DNA of 50,612 bases, from the NCBI RefSeq assembly GCF_009362735.1, contig NZ_WHNP01000057.1:1-50612 (forward strand), given 5' to 3'. Below the pieces are notes generated by a model. That model did not search any database. It had not been told where the DNA came from and saw only the letters and a list, made by a program, of their open reading frames with translations. The translations under genes were made by a program, and so were the position numbers. Of this stretch, positions 1-8,800 are shown piece after piece. Each line of letters begins with the position of its first letter. Position 1 is the stretch's first letter. Origin of the DNA: Paraburkholderia franconis. GTDB taxonomy: Bacteria; Pseudomonadota; Gammaproteobacteria; Burkholderiales; Burkholderiaceae.

Positions 1-138
1 GACGGCGTCGCGCATCTATGGGGCGTGATTGAGTCCGAGGAGGAAAAGCGCGCGATCCGCATTGCGGCCGAGGCCGTGCCCGGCGTCAAGCGCGTGGAGA
101 GCCACCTGGAGTTCCCGAGCGTGATTCCAACGCTGTAG
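1..138 (+). CDS. BON-domain protein, C-terminal end (partial)
   Basis: Reading frame 1 is open from the first base and ends in TAG at 136-138, giving 45 residues. The text includes GVIESEEEKRAIRIAAEAV, then PGVKRVESHL. This is the classic end of a BON (OsmY/nodulation-type) domain: a 'G.v.s..e...a...a..v.GV..V...l' pattern with a final beta strand. BON domains bind membranes or other ligands and are often fused to CBS domains or found in periplasmic proteins. The start and any partner domain lie outside the window, so the full architecture cannot be told. Confidence is high for the domain and low for the role. Confidence 0.75.
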   Translation, partial: DGVAHLWGVIESEEEKRAIRIAAEAVPGVKRVESHLEFPSVIPTL

Positions 139-602
139 TCCGCACGCCGTCGCAAGCTGCGCGCAGGTCGATTCGCACGCGGAGAACGACGTCGGGGATA
201 GTGACGGCGACATTCAAACCGGCGGGCCGCTCCCGACGGACTGCGCCCGCCATGTTCCGCAAAGACCGGCATGTTTCAACCCGCTCGGTTTGCGGCTCTT
301 TGCGGCATGCGTTAGACCAGTGTGGACGATGAAGGGAATGTCCGTTGTACTCCGGGAGCAGTCGTAATTCTGTTCCTGTTTGGGACGGCGGCTCCGGGTC
401 GGTTACGGGCGTGCGTTGATGCAGCTAAATCCGTTTCCCTCACAACCCTCTCTCTTCGAAGGTAGCAACTCGACCGAACGCGCGACGGCGCTTAGCGCGC
501 TGGGAGCGTTGCCGAGAAACGGTCCGGAGAGGCGCGCGGGGAAGCCTTCCAATTCCAATGAAACGGTGTGCGTACGAGAACATTGGCCGTGGTTCCGCCA
601 CG
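139..602. other. gene-poor spacer, nothing recognised
   Basis: Between the BON gene and the LysR remnant I see only short overlapping open frames without recognisable protein motifs or convincing ribosome binding sites. No tRNA, repeat or clear terminator was found. Confidence 0.4.
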
Positions 603-893
603 TCAGCGCGACGGTGTGTCTGTGCCCGGCACCGAGCCGTCGATCAGTTCGTCGGCGCGTGCCACGAAGCGCTGGAGCAGCGGCGAGGGGTTCGTCTTCG
701 CGTAGCCCATCATCAGGTCGATCGTCGGTGCGGTACCGGACAACGGGCGGGCGACGACGGTCGGGATCAGCGCGTTAAGTACGTACTGCGGCAGCAGGGT
801 GAAGCCACCGGTCGATGCCACCAGTGACATGCCCCCAGACAAGGTCTCAGCATCGTAGGTCTGCCTCAGCGTGATGCCGACCTCGGCCGCGTA
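603..893 (-). pseudogene. LysR-type transcriptional regulator, C-terminal remnant
   Basis: About 96 residues on the minus strand match the C-terminal effector-binding lobe of LysR-family regulators. Visible pieces are AETLSGGMSLVASTGGFTLL, VVARPLSGTAPTIDLMMGY and the ending 'NPSPLLQRFVARADELI'. The N-terminal winged-helix DNA-binding domain and the first lobe are absent; upstream the frame stays open but the sequence no longer resembles a LysR protein. It is therefore a truncated remnant and cannot act as a DNA-binding regulator. It lies downstream of tolC and next to a possible recombinase fragment, so it probably marks an old rearrangement breakpoint at the edge of the type I secretion locus. 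Confidence 0.75.
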
Positions 894-956
894 TCCTCTG
901 GGCCATGGTTGAGCGTGGCGGCGCTGTCGTCGCTCACGACCGAGGATGGGATCGTC

Positions 957-1061
957 TACCAGACGTAGCCGCTCGGCTTCCTTCTGATAGGTCCGCTGCG
1001 TGGCAGGCCACTCGTGCAGCGCGTGCCACGTCTGCGCGGCTTCATGGTTGTTGGACGCATC
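957..1061 (-). pseudogene. possible tyrosine recombinase (integrase) N-terminal fragment
   Basis: In the same minus-strand frame as the LysR remnant but upstream of it, a short segment reads 'ALHEWPATQRTYQKEAERLRL'. This resembles the core-binding (SAM-like) region of tyrosine recombinases, typically '(S/P)xATxRAYRKEAERLLLW'. Only about 35 residues can be matched; no catalytic Arg/His/Tyr region is present. If correct, it is a mobile-element scar joined to the LysR scar. The match is short and the call is tentative. Confidence 0.35.
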
Positions 1062-1197
1062 GAGCGTGCAGGTCGCGCGCGGCGCCCGGAAGAAGCAAGG
1101 CACTCGCGTTTGTGCCTGTTGTGTGTCATCTGGCAAAGCGAAGGCAGAAAGCGGCTCGCCTGCGATCGCGTGGACACTTCGCCGGGCAACGCGATGG

Positions 1198-2535
1198 TTA
1201 CGGCACTCGCGCGCTGTGGATCGCGACAGCCTCAGCTGGCATTGCAACATGCAGCGCGTCGAGCAGTTGCCCCATGCCTGCGAACACCCGGTATGCGCTC
1301 GCCGCCTGCGCATACTGACCTCCGATATAGTCGATGCGCGCGTTATAGTACTCGTTCTCCGCGTTGAGCAGATCCAGCAGCGAGCGTTGTCCGATGCCGA
1401 ACTGCAACGAATACGCCTCGCGGGTCGCCGCGCTGGAATCGACGTATTGCTTGAGCACGACAACCCGGTCGCGTGCCGTGAGGTAAGCGTTGAATGCGAG
1501 CGACTCACTTTCCTCGATCTGGCGGCGCGTGCGGTTGCGTGTCTCCTCGGCTTCGCGGACCTGGGCATGCGTCTCGCCGATTCGAGCCTTGTCGGCGCCG
1601 CCCTGAAAGATGTTATAGCGAAGCCGCAGCATGACGCGTCGGTCGTTGGTCGGGCCAAGAATGCCCTCGCGATCGTTCAACGTGCTGAGTTCGAGATCGA
1701 GGCGCGGCCATAGTGCGGACTTTGCGACATCGTATTGGGCGCGCGCCTGCTCGACGTCCGCCTCGGCACCCGCGAGCGCCGGGTGATAGGCCAGTGCCGC
1801 GTCGACGGCCAGTTGCGCGCTTGGCGGAATGTCTCTCTCCGGTGCGACTGGCTTGACGAGTGCCTCGGGCGGCCTGCCGACCAGGCGGGCATAAGCGATC
1901 TCGGCATCTTTCAGGCTGCTCTGCTCGGAGCGCAAATTGTCGCTGGCGAGTGCCAGACGGGTCTCAGCCTGATAAAGATCGGCGCGGCGTCCTACGCCAC
2001 GCTCGCTGCGCAGCCTGATCTGCTCATAGATGCGGCGATGCGCTTCGATATTGTGCTCGGCGGCGGCCGTCGTTTCCTGGCGGCGCAAGACTTCGAGATA
2101 CGCGCCCACGACGCGCAGCGCCACGTCTTCCGAAGTGGTGGCCACAGCATTGGCCGAAGAATCGATGCGGGCTTTCTGACGCGCGACCTCGCTCTTGACG
2201 CCGAAACCGTCGAACAGCATTTGCGACAGCGTCACGCTGGTCGTGCGATGTGTGAACGTTGTTTGACTCACGCCGAGCAGACGGGTCTCCGCGTCGTCCC
2301 GCCGTTCGCGTCCAATGGCGGCGTCGAGGTCGAGGCGCGGCCAGTATCCGGCCTGCGCACCTTTCAGACCTTGATCTGCCGCTTCCCGGTTATGCGTTGT
2401 GGCAAGCACCTCGGGGTTGGTCATGACAGCTTGCTCGACTGCTTCCTGAAGGGTTTGCGCACCTGCATGCGAAGGCGAGAGCGCGAACCCTGACACCAGC
2501 ACGAGCAGGGCAGGCAAGAGCTTGTTGTTGTTCAT
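1198..2535 (-). CDS. TolC-family outer membrane efflux protein of a type I secretion system
   Basis: The product is 445 residues from the ATG at 2535 (MNNNK...), which follows an 'aggaaacgcgcc' ribosome-binding stretch. In-frame upstream starts would add residues before the signal peptide. Residues 1-26 are a signal peptide (LLPALLVLVSGFALSPSHAGAQ region). The mature part shows the two OEP repeats of TolC proteins: long coiled-coil helices rich in Ala/Glu/Arg, 'TNPEVLA', 'GYWPRLDL' and its repeat 'ALWPRLDLELS', 'LFDGFG' and 'IFQGGADKARI', and the conserved 'GQRSLLDLLNAENEYYNARIDYIGGQY' zone. It should form the trimeric outer membrane channel that docks with the HlyD and ABC proteins encoded upstream. 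It lies downstream of the adhesin gene but beyond a strong terminator, so it probably also has its own promoter. Confidence 0.93.
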   Translation of the reverse strand: MNNNKLLPALLVLVSGFALSPSHAGAQTLQEAVEQAVMTNPEVLATTHNREAADQGLKGAQAGYWPRLDLDAAIGRERRDDAETRLLGVSQTTFTHRTTSVTLSQMLFDGFGVKSEVARQKARIDSSANAVATTSEDVALRVVGAYLEVLRRQETTAAAEHNIEAHRRIYEQIRLRSERGVGRRADLYQAETRLALASDNLRSEQSSLKDAEIAYARLVGRPPEALVKPVAPERDIPPSAQLAVDAALAYHPALAGAEADVEQARAQYDVAKSALWPRLDLELSTLNDREGILGPTNDRRVMLRLRYNIFQGGADKARIGETHAQVREAEETRNRTRRQIEESESLAFNAYLTARDRVVVLKQYVDSSAATREAYSLQFGIGQRSLLDLLNAENEYYNARIDYIGGQYAQAASAYRVFAGMGQLLDALHVAMPAEAVAIHSARVP

Positions 2536-2729
2536 GGCGCGTTTCCTGTAACGCATGGGCGGCTTGCATTCCGGGGTGTACAAGCACGAACCCACATTTC
2601 CCCGACGCCCGAAATCGCATGGCGACTCATGTTACTGGACACACGTTGCGGCTTCAAGAAGCGAAAATTCCGATGACGGGATGTCCGATACGGAACGTCG
2701 ACTTCTTCAGATCTCGAGAGCAAGACGTC

Positions 2730-2801
2730 AAAAATAGAGGCACCCGCAAGCGATGCCCGAGCCGGCTAATGGGCCGGCGAAAGGGCTCGCTTGCGGTGTG
2801 C
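2730..2801 (-). terminator. rho-independent terminator of the adhesin gene
   Basis: Directly after the adhesin stop codon, the minus strand folds into a long hairpin. CCGCAAGCGA (2787-2796) pairs perfectly with TCGCTTGCGG (2744-2753). GCAC/GTGC extends the outside with one bulged A, and GCCC/GGGC and GCCGGC/GCCGGC extend the inside. On the minus strand it is followed by CTCTATTTTT (the U-tract is 2730-2734 read in reverse). The arrangement separates the adhesin from tolC transcriptionally. Confidence 0.85.
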
Positions 2802-2806
2802 TGCGT

Positions 2807-5800
2807 TCAATACTCCTGGATATGCGGAGGCGCGACGTAAGTGACGATCGTCCCGCTGCCCTGGTCATGCGCCAGATGGAATCCGTCGCCAGACAGGTTG
2901 CCTTGCATCGAGATGTTCGCCGTATGCGCGCCATCGCTGACGGTCAGCGTGCCGCCCGTTCCCGTGGCATTGGCCGCGAAGCTGAGCGTCGTGTGGTCGC
3001 TGTTCAGCACGTCTGCCAGATCGAGGGTGTCACCAGCTGCGAATCCCGACACCGTGCCGGTAAAGCTGGCGGCCTGGTCGAGCTTGAGCGTGCCTGCCGC
3101 ACCATCGGCGAAGGTCGTGTTGGCTGCCGATGCCGCACCGAACTCGAGCGTCGCTGCGCCGCTGATCATCGCGCTTCCGCTACCCGTGACGTCACCATGA
3201 ACCATCAGATTGCCGCCGTTGGCCCACAGGTTGCCCGAGTTGGCTACGGCGCCGTTGATTTCGAGGCCTCCTGCGCCTGTTGCTTCGAGCGTGCCTGTGT
3301 TGACGACGGCGTTGCTTCCCGTATCGATCAGCAGCGAATGGGTGCCGTTCGCGACGATCGTGCCGCCATTGACGAGGCTGAGTTGGCCCGCACCGATCTG
3401 GCCCGCGCCGGAGATCGTATTGTCGACGTTGATGAGCGTCGCATCCGCAGTGCCGCCGAAGATCACGTTATGGCTATCGTCGGAGAGCGTCACGTTTCCG
3501 CCGCCTTCCAGCGTTGCATTTCTGACGAGGACTTCGAGGTCCGTCTCGTGGCCCGTCGAAGCCAGCGCGATCGTCCCCGTGTTGTCGATCGTGCCACCCA
3601 GCGGAAGCATCGCGCCATCGTTCAGTGTCATGACACCCGCATTTGACATGACAGGCGTCTGATCGAATACGAAGTTGCCCGCCGTGAGGTCGGTGGAGTG
3701 GACGCCGACCACGGTGATGGTCTCGTTCGCGCCGAGTGTGATCAGTGCGTTGCCGTGGGCATCGTCAGTCATGTGGCCTTGCAGATCGGTGAAGCCCGTG
3801 ATGCCCGTGAAGCCGACGAGATCGATCTTGTCGGCCGCGACGTTCATGTCATGCACCGTATCGTTGCCGATTGGCTGCGCGAAGACGAACAGATCACTGC
3901 TGGCTGAACCCGTCAGGTGATCGTCACCGGACCAGGCGAAGATCGGCGCATTGGCGGCATACGCTTCGACGTTATCGGCGACGGTGAGCGTCGCGTGGCT
4001 GCCGTCGGCGTTGGTCCAGTTCTCGGTGACCGTGAGAACGGTAGCGCCTGTGAACGACGCCGGTGGCGTGACAGTGAGCGCGCTCAGATCGTTTGCCGGG
4101 ACGGCCCACGAGCCATTGCCGAGGTCGGTTCCGGCATTCAGCTGCCAGCCGGACGGGACACCGGCAATGGTCACCGTGAGATCGGCCGCGTGGCTGGACG
4201 GGTCCACCAGTGCGAGATTGATCTCGGATCCGGCCGCACCAGCGGGGGCGGCGTGCGCGTCGGATCGCGTGTTGCCCGCGAGGTCCCACTCGGTGACGGT
4301 CAGCGAGTCGGTTTTGAGCCCTTGCTGCGAGACGGTCCATGTTCCGGCGGATTGTTGCGTTGTGCTGTAGTCGGTCGACGTCGTGTTGTCGTGAACCCCG
4401 ACTTTCCAGACGTTGGACGCGTCGGTGCTGGCGGTCAGCGTGTTTCCCTTGTACTGCCACGACAGGACCGACGGCGGCGTCGTGTCGAGCGTGAAGCTGA
4501 AGCTGGTGGCGCTGGAGACATTGCCAGCGACATCGGTCTGGCGCACCTGGAGGTTGTTGACGCCTTCGGTGGCGCTGAAGGTGGAACCCCACGTGTGGCC
4601 GCCATCAACCGAATACTGGACCGTGGCGCCGTTCTCGACCCCGGTGACACTGAGCGTCCCGGTATTGGTGATGTGGTCGGTCGCACTGCTGCCCGAATCG
4701 GTCGTGAGCGCAACGCCCGGCGCCGCGGCCGACGTGTCGAGCGTGAAGCTGAAGCTGGTCGCGCTCGAGACATTGCCCGCGACATCGGTCTGGCGCACCT
4801 GCACGGCATTCAGGCCTTCGGTGGCGCTGAAGCTGCCGCTCCACGTGTGGCCGCCATCAACCGAATACTGGACGGTGGCACCGCTCTCGACCCCGGTGAT
4901 GTTCAGCGTCCCGGTATTGGTGATGTGGTCGGTGGCACTGCTGCCCGAGTCGGTCGTGAGCGCGACGCCTGGCGCGGCGGCCGACGTGTCGAGCGTGAAG
5001 CTGAAGCTGGTCGCGCCGGAGACATTGCCGGCGACATCGGTCTGCCGGACCTGCACGGCATTCAGGCCTTCGGTGGCGCTGAAGCTGCCGCTCCACGTGT
5101 GGCCGCCATCAACCGAATACTGGACGGTGGCGCCGTTCTCGACCCCGGTGACGCTGAGCGTGCCGGTATTGGTGATGTGGTCGGTCGCACTGCTGCCCGA
5201 GTCGGTCGCGAGTGCAACACCCGGTGCGGCGGCCGACGTGTCGAGCGTGAAGCTGAAGCCGGTCGCGCCGGAGACATTGCCGGCGACATCGGTCTGCCGG
5301 ACCTGCACGGTATTCAGGCCTTCGGTGGCGCTGAAGCTGCCGCTCCACGTGTGGCCGCCATCAACCGAATACTGGACGGTGGCGCCGTTCTCGACCCCGG
5401 TGACGCTGAGCGTGCCGGTATTGGTGATGTGGTCGGTGGCACTGCTGCCCGAGTCGGTCGTGAGCGCAACGCCCGGCGCGGCGGCCGACGTGTCGAGCGT
5501 GAAGCTGAAGCTGGTCGCGCCGGAGACATTGCCGGCGACATCGGTCTGGCGCACCTGGACATTGTTGACGCCTTCGGTGGCGCTGAAACTGCCGCTCCAG
5601 GTCTGGCCGCCATCAACCGAATACTGGACGGTGGCGCCGTTCTCGACCCCGGTGACGCTGAGCGTGCCGGTATTGGTGATGTGGTCGGTCGCACTGCTGC
5701 CCGAGTCGGTCGTGAGTGCAACGCCAGGCGCGGCGGCCGACGTGTCGAGCGTGAAGCTGAAGCCGGTCGCGCCGGAGACATTGCCGGCGACATCGGTCTG

Positions 5801-8800
5801 GCGCACCTGGACATTGTTGACGCCCTCGGTGGCGCTGAAGCTGCCGCTCCACGTGTGGCCGCCATCAACCGAATACTGGACCGTGGCGCCGCTCTCGAGC
5901 CCGGTGATGCTGAGCGTGCCGGTATTGGTGATGTGATCGGTGGCGCCGCTGCCCGAGTCGGTTGTGAGCGCAACGCCCGGCGCGGCGGCCGACGTGTCGA
6001 GCGTGAAGCTGAAGCTGGTCGCGCTCGAGACATTGCCGGCGACGTCGGTCTGCCGGACCTGGACCTCGTTGACGCCTTCGCTCGCGCTGAAACTCCCGCT
6101 CCACGTGTGGCCGCCATCGGTGGAATATTCGACCGTGGCACCGTTCTCGACCCCGGTGACGCTGAGCGTGCCGGTATTGGTGATGTGGTCGGTGGCACTG
6201 CTGCCCGAGTCGGTCGTGAGTGCAACGCCTGGCGCGGCGGCCGACGTGTCGAGCGTGAAGCTGAAGCTGGTCGCGCCGGAGACATTGCCGGCGACGTCGG
6301 TCTGCCGGACCTGCACGGTATTCAGGCCTTCGGTGGCGCTGAAGCTGCCGCTCCACGTGTGGCCACCATCAACCGAATACTGGACCGTGGCGCCGCTCTC
6401 GAGCCCGGTGATGCTGAGTGTGCCGGTATTGGTGATGTGGTCGGTGGCACTGCTGCCCGAGTCGGTCGTGAGTGCAACGCCAGGCGCGGCGGCCGACGTA
6501 TCGAGTGTGAAGCTGAAGCTGGTCGCACTGGAGACATTGCCGGGGACATCGGTCTGGCGCACCTGGACATTGTTGACGCCCTCGGTGGCGCTGAAGCTGC
6601 CGCTCCACGTGTGGCCACCATCAACCGAATACTGGACCGTGGCACCGCTCTCGACCCCGGTGACATTCAGGGTGCCGGTATTGGTGATGTGGTCGGTGGC
6701 ACTGCTGCCCGAATCGGTCGTGAGCGCAACGCCCGGCGCGGCGGCCGACGTGTCGAGCGTGAAGCTGAAGCTGGTCGCGCCGGAGACATTGCCCGCGACG
6801 TCGGTCTGCCGGACCTGGACATCGTTGACACCTTCGGCGGCGCTGAAGGTGGAGTTCCAGGTCTGCCCGCCGTCGGTCGAATACTGGACGGTGGCACCGT
6901 TCTCGACCCCGGTGACGCTGAGGGTCCCGGTATTGGTGATGTGGTCGGTGGCGCTGCTGCCCGAGTCGGTCGTGAGCGCGACGCCTGGCGCCGCGGCCGA
7001 CGTGTCGAGCGTGAAGCTGAAGCTGGTCGCGCTCGAGACATTGCCGGCGACGTCGGTCTGCCGGACCTGGACGTCGTTGACGCCTTCGGTGGCGCTGAAG
7101 GTGGAGTTCCAGGTCTGCCCGCCGTCGGTCGAATACTGGACGGTGGCGCCGTTCTCGACCCCGGTGACGCTGAGGGTGCCGGTATTGGTGATGTGGTCGG
7201 TGGCGCTGCTGCCCGAGTCGGTCGTGAGCGCAACGCCTGGCGCCGCGGCCGACGTGTCGAGCGTGAAGCTGAAGCCGGTCGCGCCGGAGACATTGCCGGC
7301 GACGTCGGTCTGCCGGACCTGGACCTCGTTGACGCCTTCGCTCGCGCTGAAACTCCCGCTCCACGTGTGGCCGCCATCGGTGGAATATTCGACCGTGGCA
7401 CCGCTCTCGACCCCGGTGACGCTGAGGGTGCCGGTATTGGTGATGTGGTCGGTGGCGCTGCTGCCCGAGTCGGTCGTGAGCGCAACGCCTGGCGCCGCGG
7501 CCGACGTGTCGAGCGTGAAGCTGAAGCTGGTCGCACTGGAGACATTGCCGGCGACATCGGTCTGGCGCACCTGGACATTGTTGACGCCCTCGGTGGCGCT
7601 GAAGCTGCCGCTCCACGTGTGGCCACCATCAACCGAATACTGGACCGTGGCACCGCTCTCGACCCCGGTGACATTCAGGGTGCCGGTATTGGTGATGTGG
7701 TCGGTCGCACTGCTGCCCGAGTCGGTCGTGAGCGCGACGCCTGGCGCCGCGGCCGACGTGTCGAGCGTGAAGCTGAAGCTGGTCGCGCTCGAGACATTGC
7801 CGGCGACGTCGGTCTGCCGGACCTGGACGTCGTTGACGCCTTCGGTGGCGCTGAAGGTGGAGTTCCAGGTCTGCCCGCCGTCGGTCGAATACTGGACGGT
7901 GGCACCGTTCTCGACCCCGGTGACGCTGAGTGTGCCGGTATTGGTGATGTGGTCGGTGGCACTGCTGCCCGAGTCGGTCGTGAGTGCAACGCCAGGCGCG
8001 GCGGCCGACGTATCGAGTGTGAAGCTGAAGCTGGTCGCGCCGGAGGTGTTGCCGGCGACATCGGTCTGGCGCACCTGGACATTGTTGACGCCCTCGGTGG
8101 CGCTGAAGCTGCCGCTCCACGTGTGGCCACCATCAACCGAATACTGGACCGTGGCACCGCTCTCGACCCCGGTGACATTCAGGGTGCCGGTATTGGTGAT
8201 GTGGTCGGTGGCACTGCTGCCCGAATCGGTCGTGAGCGCAACGCCCGGCGCCGCGGCCGACGTGTCGAGCGTGAAGCTGAAGCTGGTCGCGCCGGAGACA
8301 TTGCCGGCGACATCGGTCTGCCGGACCTGCACGTCGTTGATGCCTTCGGTGGCGCTGAAACTGCGGCTCCAGGTCTGCCCGCCATCGGTGGAATATTCAA
8401 CCGTCGCGCCGCTCTCGACCCCGGTGACGCTGAGGGTGCCGGTATTGGTGATGTGGTCGGTGGCGCTGCTGCCCGAGTCGGTCGTGAGCGCAACGCCTGG
8501 CGCCGCGGCCGACGTGTCGAGCGTGAAGCTGAAGCTGGTCGCGCCGGAGACATTGCCGGCGACGTCGGTCTGCCGGACCTGGACATCGTTGACACCTTCG
8601 GCGGCGCTGAAGGTGGAGTTCCAGGTCTGCCCGCCGTCGGTCGAATACTGGACGGTGGCACCGTTCTCGACCCCGGTGACGCTGAGGGTCCCGGTATTGG
8701 TGATGTGGTCGGTGGCGCTGCTGCCCGAGTCGGTCGTGAGCGCAACGCCTGGCGCCGCGGCCGACGTGTCGAGCGTGAAGCTGAAGCCGGTCGCGCCGGA

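Noticed and set aside
603..1658. A single 351-residue minus-strand gene
   Set aside because: Only the last ~96 residues resemble LysR; the upper part overlaps the tolC gene in another frame and reads as shadow sequence.
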